Source: Candidatus Pelagibacter sp.
GTDB taxonomy: Bacteria; Pseudomonadota; Alphaproteobacteria; Pelagibacterales; Pelagibacteraceae
DNA length: 13,392 bases
Direction of reading: 5' to 3'
Assembly: GCA_028226735.1 (NCBI GenBank)
Contig: JAOIYV010000013.1
Span: forward strand, 1-13,392
Made by a program: the position numbers and the translations under genes. How positions within the stretch are numbered: the stretch's first letter is position 1; the number at the start of each line of letters is the position of its first letter. The notes beneath the pieces were generated by a model. The model saw only the letters and a list, made by a program, of their open reading frames with translations. It did not search any database and had not been told where the DNA came from. This document shows positions 1 to 7,926 of this stretch, piece after piece.

Positions 1-19
1 ATATAAATAATATTTTTAG

Positions 20-36
20 AATAATTAGTAATTATT
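20..36. repeat. AT-rich perfect inverted repeat downstream of SURF1
   Basis: Two 8-base arms, AATAATTA and TAATTATT, flank a single central base just downstream of the last gene of the oxidase operon. The spacer is too short for a normal RNA hairpin loop unless inner pairs open, and no G/C pairs stabilise it. It could be a weak 3'-end structure, a protein site or chance in very AT-rich DNA. The rest of the first 53 bases shows no start codon for a following gene. Confidence 0.25.
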
Positions 37-53
37 TATAAACTTAAAAAAAA

Positions 54-707
54 CTAAAATTTATTTTTTCTAACATATAAATAAAAGAAAAAAATTGATA
101 ATGCCAAAGAAAACCAAGTAATAGCATACTTTTTATGGCTATTTGGAATATTTACTGTAATAACTTTTGGCTTTGGTAATTCTAAATTATTGTTTAAATA
201 AATTATAAATGGTGAAAAATTTTTGTTTGTAAAACTAAAAATATCGCTTCTATCTAAAGTAAACCAATAATTATCTTTAACATCATTTGCCGGCTTAAAT
301 TTACTAGCTTGTGTTTGTTTTCTCAATGTTCCTAAAATAATTTTATGATCGAAAATATCAATTTCTTTATCATTTTTTTTTTCAAAAGGTATCCATCCTC
401 TATTTAGTAAAAAATTTTCATTATTAATAATAATTGGGTTAACAACATTAAATCCTGGTGCACCTTTTTCATTTAAGCTATATAAATAAATTTGTTTATT
501 AAAGTCTATAATCCCACTGGTTTTAATCCTTAAATAGTCTTCAGGAACATTGGTCATTAGATCAACAGGTTCTTTCTTTAAGGAAACATCAATCTTATTT
601 AATAATTCATTTTTCCAGTCCAATCTTACAAGTTGCCAGCTGCCTAATGCTATAAATATTGATATGAAAAAAAATACAAAAACTGAGAATAAAAATTTAT
701 TTTGCAA
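54..707 (-). CDS. SURF1 family cytochrome oxidase assembly protein
   Basis: This 217-residue protein has the SURF1 layout: one transmembrane helix at each end (about residues 5-22 and 196-213) with a large loop between that would face the periplasm. Family hallmarks are GSWQLVRLDWK (22-32), LNRGWIP (101-107) and H191 in HKKYAITWFSLA near the second helix. SURF1 proteins help insert heme a into CoxA during aa3 oxidase assembly. The start is a TTG 9 bases after the coxC stop. No ATG, GTG or other TTG lies between that in-frame stop and this codon, and the first membrane helix begins right after it, so the start is likely. It is the last gene of the oxidase operon, which fits an assembly role. 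I give no symbol because bacterial naming varies. Confidence 0.9.
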   Translation of the reverse strand: MQNKFLFSVFVFFFISIFIALGSWQLVRLDWKNELLNKIDVSLKKEPVDLMTNVPEDYLRIKTSGIIDFNKQIYLYSLNEKGAPGFNVVNPIIINNENFLLNRGWIPFEKKNDKEIDIFDHKIILGTLRKQTQASKFKPANDVKDNYWFTLDRSDIFSFTNKNFSPFIIYLNNNLELPKPKVITVNIPNSHKKYAITWFSLALSIFFFYLYVRKNKF

Positions 708-716
708 GATTGATGA

Positions 717-1508
717 TTAACTGCCCCAGATATAAATTGCTGCAAACAAAAATAGCCAAACTACATCAACAAAATGCCAATACCATGCAGCTGCTTCAAA
801 ACCAAAAAATTCACCTTCTTTATATTTATTATTTTTAGCTCTCCACCAACACACTGCTAAGAATATAGTACCTATAATAACATGAAACCCATGAAAGCCT
901 GTTGCCATATAGAATACTGAACCATAAATATTCCCAGCAAAATCGAATTTTGCATGATGATATTCATAAGCTTGAAGTAAAGAAAAACAAAAACCTAAAA
1001 AAACTGTGAGTGCCAAACCTTGTATAAAACTTTTTTTATCACCTTCTTCTAAAGCGTGGTGAGCCCATGTACAGGTAGTGCCTGATAATAATAAAATTAA
1101 TGTATTAATTAGTGGAATATCCCAAGGATCAAATGTTTGAATATCTGCTGGTGGCCAAATATTTCCAATTGCCTCTGTAGGAAATAAACTTGTATTAAAA
1201 TATGCCCAAAACCATGCAACAAAAAACATTACCTCTGACGCAATAAAAAGTGTCATTCCATACCTATGATGAATTTTAACAACAGGTGTATGATAATCAT
1301 GATCTACAGACTCTGTGATAACATCTCTAAACCACATACATGCTCCATAAATTAAAAGAGCAAATCCCACATACATCGCCCACGAAACACCGGCGTGCAT
1401 GTAATAAATACATCCTATTGCTAGGAAAAGACATGAGAACGATACGTAAATGGGCCAAGGACTTGGGTCAACTAAATGGTAATCATGTTTTATTTTTTCT
1501 GCTGACAT
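717..1508 (-). CDS. coxC: Cytochrome c oxidase subunit III
   Basis: At 263 residues this has normal length for bacterial and mitochondrial subunit III and is a multi-helix inner-membrane protein. Recognisable blocks are HDYHLVDPSPWPI at the N-terminus, the conserved glutamate E92 in SEVMFFVAWFWAYF (91-104), IWPP (117-120), DPWDIPLINTLILLLSGTT (127-145) and TWAHHAL (147-153). Subunit III binds no redox metal; it stabilises the catalytic core and helps proton uptake. The ATG lies 24 bases after the cox11 stop with no clear Shine-Dalgarno, which is common in this window. The order cox11-coxC-SURF1 is standard for alphaproteobacterial aa3 oxidase operons. Confidence 0.97.
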   Translation of the reverse strand: MSAEKIKHDYHLVDPSPWPIYVSFSCLFLAIGCIYYMHAGVSWAMYVGFALLIYGACMWFRDVITESVDHDYHTPVVKIHHRYGMTLFIASEVMFFVAWFWAYFNTSLFPTEAIGNIWPPADIQTFDPWDIPLINTLILLLSGTTCTWAHHALEEGDKKSFIQGLALTVFLGFCFSLLQAYEYHHAKFDFAGNIYGSVFYMATGFHGFHVIIGTIFLAVCWWRAKNNKYKEGEFFGFEAAAWYWHFVDVVWLFLFAAIYIWGS

Positions 1509-1532
1509 ACGATTAATTATTGGCTTTTATTA

Positions 1533-2072
1533 TTAACTTTTAGATGGTTCATAATAGTCTGATGAAAAAAAGGTATAGGACAAAGTGACGTCTTCAATAT
1601 TTTTAGTTCCCAAATCATTCACTATTTCTGGATCTAGATAAAAAGTTAATATATACTTGGCTTTTTCACCTGGATCTAGTTTTTGTTTTTCAAAACAAAA
1701 GCAGCCCATCTTAGTAAAATATTTTCCAAACGATGAAGGTGATACATTAAAACTAGCTACCCCATAAGTTATTTTGTTGCCATAATTTTCTACTTCAAAC
1801 TGAGCTTTGCTAACCTGACCTATTTTTACATCTATAACATTTTCTTTTACTTTAAAATCCCAAGGAAGTTTATTTACATTGGTATCAAATCTAACACTGA
1901 TCTTTTTATCTAAAACTATCTTTGGAATGTCATTTGAAATTTGTGTAGTTCCTCCAAAACCAGTTACGCGGCAAAATAGATCGTACAAAGGTACAGCTGC
2001 AAACGAAAGTCCCAACATAATACAAAAGACTCCAGCTAAAATTATAGGGGTAAGTGTTTTTTTTTTTATCAC
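1533..2072 (-). CDS. ctaG: Cytochrome c oxidase assembly protein CtaG/Cox11
   Basis: The 179-residue protein has one N-terminal transmembrane helix (about 8-28) and a globular domain expected in the periplasm. Copper-site signatures are present: LFCRVTGFGG with C34 after the helix and the paired cysteines C124 and C126 in CFCFEKQKLDPGE. Cox11 delivers copper to the CuB site of subunit I. Translation starts at GTG, and this GTGA overlaps the TGA stop of the 41-residue gene upstream by 4 bases, which suggests translational coupling. Its position between coxA and coxC is the usual one. The name ctaG is also used for an unrelated Bacillus protein; the Cox11 family is meant here. Confidence 0.95.
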   Translation of the reverse strand: MIKKKTLTPIILAGVFCIMLGLSFAAVPLYDLFCRVTGFGGTTQISNDIPKIVLDKKISVRFDTNVNKLPWDFKVKENVIDVKIGQVSKAQFEVENYGNKITYGVASFNVSPSSFGKYFTKMGCFCFEKQKLDPGEKAKYILTFYLDPEIVNDLGTKNIEDVTLSYTFFSSDYYEPSKS

Positions 2073-2194
2073 AACTGTCTATCAAATACTCCCACATTAT
2101 AGAGAGTAAAAAAGAATAAAAATACCATAAAGACAACTATTGCTAATGCGGTATAGATATTTTTTTGTTTTGTTTTTTTATTTGGTATTATCAT
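2069..2194 (-). CDS. 41-residue single-pass membrane protein in the cox operon (CoxF-like position)
   Basis: A short frame opens with ATG 9 bases after the coxA stop and ends in a TGA sharing 4 bases with the cox11 start. It encodes a basic, lysine-rich N-terminus (residues 1-12), one hydrophobic helix (about 13-33) and a short tail ending VFDRQL. Operon spacing on both sides, the GTGA overlap and a sensible membrane topology support a real gene although it is tiny. Many alphaproteobacteria carry a small membrane ORF, sometimes called CoxF, immediately before ctaG. This one matches by position and type, but I cannot show sequence homology. A role in oxidase assembly or stability is inferred from context only. 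Confidence 0.7.
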   Translation of the reverse strand: MIIPNKKTKQKNIYTALAIVVFMVFLFFFTLYNVGVFDRQL

Positions 2195-2203
2195 AGTATT
2201 TTA

Positions 2204-4656
<2,453 letters not shown>

Positions 4657-4672
4657 TTGTCACTCACTATAT

Positions 4673-4699
4673 AAAGTGTCTTTTTAAAAATTACACTTT
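4673..4699. repeat. Inverted repeat between rsmE and coxB
   Basis: AAAGTGT and ACACTTT form a perfect 7-bp stem around a 13-base AT-rich loop, in the 61-base gap between the rsmE stop and the coxB start. No clean U-tract follows on the minus strand, so it is a poor classical terminator. It could be a 3'-end structure for rsmE, a 5' leader hairpin of the coxB message or an operator. The gap also has TTGATA-like and TATATA-like elements, but I could not settle on a properly spaced promoter. Confidence 0.35.
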
Positions 4700-4717
4700 A
4701 GTTTGCGCGACAAAATA

Positions 4718-5416
4718 TCAATTAGTCAAATAACTAACGATAGATAATGCAGAAATTACAGCAGTTTCAGACCTAAGTATATTTTCATTTATCTTAATTG
4801 ATTGAACACCCTTAAATGCAAGAATCTGCTCTCTTTCTTCCTCTGAAAAATCACCCTCTGGACCAATTATAACACATGTTGGGTTTACTGTTAATTTCTC
4901 TAAATCTATTTTTTTATTATTTGAATTCAAATCTGTAAATATTAAGTCGACTTTATTCTTTAAAAATATTTCTAAATTTTGTGAGTCTTCAATTGTTGGA
5001 ACATTTATTCTATTGGATTGTTCGGCAGCTTCTATAATTATTTTTTCTAATCTTTCTTTGTTAATTTTTCTAACAATTGTTCTGTCAAATATTATTGGTA
5101 AAAACTTTGTGACACCAAGCTCTGTTGCTTTTTGAATCATAAAATTAAAGTAATTTGATTTGATTGGTGAAAAGGCTAACCATAATTCTTTAGGGTTTTC
5201 TTTTTGTCTCAATTGTTTTGTAATATTAAATTCAACTATGCTTTTTGAAATATTTATAATTTTTGCTTCCCACTCTCCACTGCTATTAAATAAAGAGAAA
5301 ACTTCATCAACTTTAACTCTCATCACTTTATTTACATAGTGAGATTGAGATTTATCAAGTTTTGAAGTAAAATTAAGTGATAAACTTCCTTTAAAAAATA
5401 ATCTAATATTACTCAT
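4718..5416 (-). CDS. rsmE: 16S rRNA (uracil-1498-N3)-methyltransferase RsmE
   Basis: The 232-residue protein matches RsmE in length and motifs: an N-terminal PUA-like part (about 1-70), then a SPOUT methyltransferase domain. The landmarks are ATELGVTKFLPI (97-108), AAEQSNR (130-136), the knot loop IIGPEGDFSEEE (183-194) and LRSETAVISALS (214-225). It methylates N3 of U1498 in 16S rRNA using SAM. The start lies 17 bases from the divergent dehalogenase start, so promoters for the two must overlap each other or the coding ends. Because it uses SAM it is metabolically linked to, though not shown to be co-regulated with, the nearby bhmT. Confidence 0.95.
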   Translation of the reverse strand: MSNIRLFFKGSLSLNFTSKLDKSQSHYVNKVMRVKVDEVFSLFNSSGEWEAKIINISKSIVEFNITKQLRQKENPKELWLAFSPIKSNYFNFMIQKATELGVTKFLPIIFDRTIVRKINKERLEKIIIEAAEQSNRINVPTIEDSQNLEIFLKNKVDLIFTDLNSNNKKIDLEKLTVNPTCVIIGPEGDFSEEEREQILAFKGVQSIKINENILRSETAVISALSIVSYLTN

Positions 5417-5433
5417 TAATGTTAAGTTAAATT

Positions 5434-6105
5434 ATGAAAAATATTAAAGCAATAATTTTTGATGCATATGGCACATTATTTGATGTCAATTCAGCTGCAG
5501 AAAAGTGTAAAGATAAAATTGGTGATAAGTGGGAAGGTTTTGCAAATTACTGGCGAACCACCCAACTAGAATATACTTGGCTTAGAAGTTTAATGAATAG
5601 GCATAAAGATTTTTGGCAAGTTACAGAGGATAGTTTAGACAAATCGATGAAGACGTTTGATATAGATACTTCAATGAAAAATGAATTATTAAACCTCTAT
5701 AAAGTGCTTTCACCTTTTAAAGAAGTGCCAGAAGTTTTAAAAACTCTAAAAGAGAAAAATTATAAAATAGGTATTCTTTCTAATGGAACACCTTCTCTTC
5801 TTAATGAGCTAGTTAAGAGTAATAATTTAGATAATATATTTGATGATATATTTTCAATCGAAGAAGTTGGCATTTATAAACCAGACTCAAAAGTTTATGA
5901 CATGCCAATTAAAAAATACAAAATACAAAAAGAAGAAGTTGCATTTTTAAGTGCTAATACTTGGGATGTTTCTGGTGGTGGAAATTATGGTTATAGTTCT
6001 ATTTGGGTAAACAGAAATAATAATATTTTTGATAACCTTGATTATAAACCAAAGCTAGAAATCAAAAACTTAAAAGATCTGTTACCCAATATAGACTCTA
6101 ATTAA
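5434..6105 (+). CDS. (S)-2-haloacid dehalogenase, HAD type II
   Basis: This is a 223-residue HAD-superfamily hydrolase of the haloacid dehalogenase subfamily. Residues equivalent to the L-2-haloacid dehalogenase active site are all visible: nucleophile D10 and T14 (FDAYGT), R41, S116-N117 (LSNGT), K149 (YKPDS), Y155, S173, N175 and D178 (LSANTWDVSGG). Known family members hydrolyse L-2-haloacids to D-2-hydroxyacids with release of halide. The family-specific R41 and SANTWD block separate it from generic HAD phosphatases. Substrate range cannot be read from sequence. It is divergent from rsmE by 17 bases and converges on bhmT with a 2-base gap, so it is probably a single-gene unit. The plus-strand start has no strong Shine-Dalgarno. 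Confidence 0.85.
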   Translation: MKNIKAIIFDAYGTLFDVNSAAEKCKDKIGDKWEGFANYWRTTQLEYTWLRSLMNRHKDFWQVTEDSLDKSMKTFDIDTSMKNELLNLYKVLSPFKEVPEVLKTLKEKNYKIGILSNGTPSLLNELVKSNNLDNIFDDIFSIEEVGIYKPDSKVYDMPIKKYKIQKEEVAFLSANTWDVSGGGNYGYSSIWVNRNNNIFDNLDYKPKLEIKNLKDLLPNIDSN

Positions 6106-6107
6106 AG

Positions 6108-7169
6108 TTAAGCCTTATTTCCATAATCCGTCATATGTTTTGGAATTCTTTTATTTTTTCCATACATAAAATGATTTTCCATGTTCTCTCGGTATTTACT
6201 TGCAGGCACTTTTAGCCCAACAGACTCTGCAACTTCTCTTATTAACATTGGATTAGCACCACAACACACACCGAGGTAATGTATACCTAAAATATTTGCC
6301 CATTTTGCAAATTGACCTATTTCATATCTATTACAAAAATGTGGATCTAGAGCTGTAGGAAATGTTCTTCCGTGAGGAGAGGGACAGCCACAATCATCTC
6401 TATCAGGCAAATTAAAAAAAGTTGGAAATTTCTCATTTGTTCTATAGGGAATTGGTAAAGCACCAACATGGCATGTGACTGCTTTTCTAATTTCTTTTAA
6501 AAACGGCAACATTGTTGCAGGTCCTCTAAAACAATTTAACCCAACAACGTCAGCTCCTCTTTGCTCCAACTCTTTACAAGTATCAACTACAGACTTTCCA
6601 TCTCTCATTTTATTCTCACCCATTGGCGAAATTGTTAATACTGTTGGAAGATTAGCTTTCTTCATTACCTCAAGTGCTTTAAAGGCCTCTTCAGCATAAT
6701 AAAAGGTTTCACCAATTAACATATCAGCACCTTCATCTACTGCCCACCCAATCATTTCAGAAAACATGCCCTCAACTACCTTTTGGGCTTGTTTGTCATT
6801 TTCTTTCCAAATGTTTGAATTAGAAATATTTCCTGCCATTAAGTTTGGTTGAGATCCTTTGGGTGTATCTAATGCAACTTTTTTGGCAATCTTTAAAGCT
6901 GAACGGTTTAAAGGTTCAAGAAGTTCTTCCTTTCCAATAACACGCATTTTTTCTCTGTGACCATTATAAGTGAAAGCTTCAACAATATCTGATCCAGCAT
7001 GTTGAAATTCTCTATGTAAATTTTCAAGAACTTCTGGATGGTCTAAAGATACCATTGGCACAAATTCTCCTGATGCCATGTACCCACGTCTTTCAATTTC
7101 AAATAAAAAGCCTTCGGCACAAATTACAGGACCTTGATCTAATCTTTCAGTTAATTTATTTTTTGTCAT
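6108..7169 (-). CDS. bhmT: Betaine-homocysteine S-methyltransferase-like protein
   Basis: The 353-residue protein belongs to the zinc-dependent homocysteine S-methyltransferase family. The zinc cysteines are present as C213 in VVGLNCFRG and C302-C303 in LGVCCGANP. The N-terminal barrel features DQGPVICAEGFLFEIERRG and EAFTYNGHREK are also typical. It should transfer a methyl group from glycine betaine, or possibly DMSP or another onium donor, to homocysteine to form methionine; the donor is not decided by the sequence. The ATG has GGAG 7 bases upstream (7180-7177), and no ATG, GTG or TTG extends the frame upstream as far as the SAM-V element. The long leader carries two SAM riboswitches, as expected for a gene whose product feeds SAM synthesis. 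Confidence 0.9.
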   Translation of the reverse strand: MTKNKLTERLDQGPVICAEGFLFEIERRGYMASGEFVPMVSLDHPEVLENLHREFQHAGSDIVEAFTYNGHREKMRVIGKEELLEPLNRSALKIAKKVALDTPKGSQPNLMAGNISNSNIWKENDKQAQKVVEGMFSEMIGWAVDEGADMLIGETFYYAEEAFKALEVMKKANLPTVLTISPMGENKMRDGKSVVDTCKELEQRGADVVGLNCFRGPATMLPFLKEIRKAVTCHVGALPIPYRTNEKFPTFFNLPDRDDCGCPSPHGRTFPTALDPHFCNRYEIGQFAKWANILGIHYLGVCCGANPMLIREVAESVGLKVPASKYRENMENHFMYGKNKRIPKHMTDYGNKA

Positions 7170-7239
7170 TTTTTTTCTCCAAATTATTGGAAAAAAGAAA
7201 CTGAAAAATGTTAAACAAGAAAGTTGAAAATTTAAACAA
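7156..7239 (-). other. Possible 27-codon leader ORF overlapping the bhmT start
   Basis: A TTG codon at 7239-7237 lies 8 bases after the SAM-V GGAG (7251-7248). It opens a frame of 27 codons that ends in TAA at 7158-7156, 14 bases inside bhmT in another frame. The product would be hydrophobic and phenylalanine-rich. Its translation would cross the hairpin over the bhmT ribosome-binding site and end next to the bhmT ATG. Against it: the start is TTG and open frames of this length occur by chance in AT-rich DNA. Confidence 0.2.
7173..7196 (-). promoter_or_regulatory. Hairpin sequestering the bhmT ribosome-binding site
   Basis: In the RNA, UUUUUUCCAA (7196-7187) can pair with UUGGAGAAAA (7182-7173) across the loop UAAU. 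This makes a 10-bp stem with one G-U pair. It buries the GGAG (7180-7177) located 7 bases before the bhmT ATG. Its 5' strand can instead join the longer helix with the SAM-V 3' edge, so the two folds exclude each other. Function is inferred from pairing only. Confidence 0.5.
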
Positions 7240-7251
7240 TCTCTTTTCTCC
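7189..7251 (-). promoter_or_regulatory. Putative anti-sequestor helix linking SAM-V to the bhmT RBS
   Basis: GGAGAAAAGAGAUUG (7251-7237) can pair with CAGUUUCUUUUUUCC (7203-7189) as 15 uninterrupted pairs, three of them G-U, around a 33-base loop. The upstream strand includes the two G residues expected in the SAM-V pseudoknot. The downstream strand includes the CC and U-run that otherwise cover the bhmT GGAG. This is the geometry of an expression platform: SAM-free RNA would form this helix and free the RBS, whereas SAM-bound RNA would not. It is a hypothesis from hand pairing; low-complexity A/U content raises the chance of coincidence. Confidence 0.45.
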
Positions 7252-7302
7252 TTTTTAGTGCTTAAGCAAATGCAGGGTGCACAATACGGTTCAAATACCC
7301 GG
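7248..7302 (-). promoter_or_regulatory. SAM-V riboswitch aptamer (second of tandem pair)
   Basis: The minus strand reads GGGUAUUUGAACCGUAUUGU followed by GCACCC, then ends GCACUAAAAAGGAG. Stem P1 is GGGU (7300-7297) with ACCC (7278-7275). Pseudoknot pairs are GUGC (7282-7279) with GCAC (7261-7258) and CC (7289-7288) with GG (7251-7250). The core resembles SAM-II and the A-rich 3' strand ending in a ribosome-binding-like GGAG matches SAM-V. It lies between the SAM-II terminator and bhmT, an arrangement I recall for Pelagibacter ubique bhmT. The GGAG is 78 bases from the bhmT ATG, so it cannot itself be that gene's Shine-Dalgarno. Boundaries are approximate. Confidence 0.8.
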
Positions 7303-7322
7303 TTTAGATTTGAAAAATTTCC

Positions 7323-7352
7323 AAAAAAAAACCACCGGCTAAAGCAGTGGTT
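7323..7352 (-). terminator. SAM-II-controlled intrinsic terminator
   Basis: AACCACUG (7352-7345) pairs fully with CGGUGGUU (7337-7330), including one U-G pair, around the loop CUUUAGC, and a run of nine U follows (7331-7323). It is a textbook intrinsic terminator. Its ascending arm and loop contain GCUUUAGC (7345-7338), which is perfectly complementary to GCUAAAGC (7368-7361) at the 3' end of the SAM-II aptamer. Formation of that 8-bp antiterminator would block this stem. Confidence 0.88.
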
Positions 7353-7360
7353 GAAACGTT

Positions 7361-7413
7361 GCTTTAGCAGGAATTTATAAAGCGCTCTGCAATTTAACTT
7401 AAATCAGCGCTGC
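7361..7413 (-). promoter_or_regulatory. SAM-II riboswitch aptamer (first of tandem pair)
   Basis: The RNA begins with AGCGCU (7411-7406), directly followed by GAUUUAA, and P1 closes with AGCGCU (7386-7381) as 6 perfect pairs. AUUGCA precedes the closing strand, then UAUAAAU and GCUAAAGC follow. The blocks GCGCUGAUUUAA, UUGCA, AUAAAU and GCUAAA match the SAM-II sequences I know from metX-type genes, in the same order. SAM binding should lock GCUAAAG into the pseudoknot and let the downstream terminator form, so high SAM shuts off bhmT transcription. The transcript start predicted from the -10 box lies about 5 bases before P1. Confidence 0.9.
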
Positions 7414-7422
7414 TTAATTTTA

Positions 7423-7451
7423 ATCATATTTTAGAACTAAAAGATACTTAA
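7423..7451 (-). promoter_or_regulatory. Probable bhmT promoter
   Basis: A TATGAT box (7428-7423, 5 of 6 to consensus) precedes the SAM-II element. A weak TTAAGT (7451-7446) sits 17 bases upstream as a -35. The predicted start near 7416 would leave only a few bases before the first aptamer stem, as expected for a riboswitch leader. The promoter lies just after the hxlR stop, so bhmT probably has its own transcript. Confidence 0.5.
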
Positions 7452-7472
7452 ATTTTTACTGTATTTTTAAGG

Positions 7473-7832
7473 CTATCTAATTCTATTTTCTTCAAAATTC
7501 TTATTTAATTTTACTGAAATAGTTCGAGTATTTCTTTTATTCCACTCTGAAAAAGATCTTAAGATAGGCATAACTGAAAGACCAAATTCAGTAAGTGAAT
7601 ACTCAACTTTTGGAGGCATTATTTGAATAACTTTTCTATTAACTATTCCATCTCCTTCTAATTCCTTTAGCTGCTTGGATAACATTTGTTGTGTAATGGT
7701 TTTCAATCCTTTTTTAAGTTCACCAAATCTAATTTTTTTACTTTGCAGCAAACTAAACAAAATTCTAATTTTCCATTTACCTCCAAGAAAGTAAACGGCT
7801 CTTTCAGCTGGACAATCTATTAAGTTTTTCAT
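7473..7832 (-). CDS. HxlR-family winged-helix transcription regulator
   Basis: The 119-residue protein is a MarR-related winged helix of the HxlR/DUF24 family. It shows the family N-terminus CPAERAVYFLGGKWKIRILF (7-26), the helix-turn-helix around RFGELKKGLKTITQQMLSKQLKELE (35-59), and PPKVEYSLTEFG (73-84) on the wing. C7 matches the conserved N-terminal cysteine that senses quinones, aldehydes or oxidants in characterised members such as YodB and HypR; whether it does so here is inferred. It is divergent from the CDGSH-DoxX-pirin-QOR operon across 94 bases, a classic regulator-target layout. No strong Shine-Dalgarno precedes the ATG, so a short-leader transcript is possible. Confidence 0.88.
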   Translation of the reverse strand: MKNLIDCPAERAVYFLGGKWKIRILFSLLQSKKIRFGELKKGLKTITQQMLSKQLKELEGDGIVNRKVIQIMPPKVEYSLTEFGLSVMPILRSFSEWNKRNTRTISVKLNKNFEENRIR

Positions 7833-7845
7833 GGTATGTTTTTAT

Positions 7846-7862
7846 ATACTAGTATGATTATA
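7846..7862 (-). promoter_or_regulatory. hxlR -10 box with overlapping palindromic operator candidate
   Basis: On the minus strand a perfect TATAAT (7862-7857) is followed by the palindrome ATACTAGTAT (7855-7846), which would cover the transcription start near 7850. No good -35 was found. Dyad sites with TACT/AGTA halves are known for YodB-like HxlR regulators, so this is a reasonable autoregulatory operator. Plus-strand boxes TATGAT (7853-7858) and TATATT (7859-7864) overlap the same site, so binding could also control the divergent operon. Confidence 0.45.
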
Positions 7863-7926
7863 TTGCGTTATTGCTTTATTAATACTAAAACACTAAATAG
7901 AAGTCAAATAAATTGAAAGGGTAAAA

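Noticed and set aside
1879..2109. Plus-strand open frame of 76 codons
   Set aside because: It is antisense to cox11, which has clear family motifs; no independent coding signs.
1930..2136. Minus-strand open frame of 68 codons across the cox11 start
   Set aside because: It overlaps cox11 and the 41-residue gene in another frame and its protein resembles a frame-shifted version of cox11.
6475..6699. Plus-strand open frame of 74 codons
   Set aside because: It is antisense to the core of bhmT and has no family features.
7248..7251. The SAM-V GGAG as the direct Shine-Dalgarno of bhmT
   Set aside because: It is 78 bases from the only credible ATG, and the bhmT frame has no ATG, GTG or TTG between them. 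A separate GGAG lies 7 bases before the ATG.
7447..7471. CUUAAA/UUUAAG hairpin after hxlR as a terminator
   Set aside because: Only 6 A/U-rich pairs with a 13-base loop and no U-tract; it also overlaps the probable bhmT -35 region.
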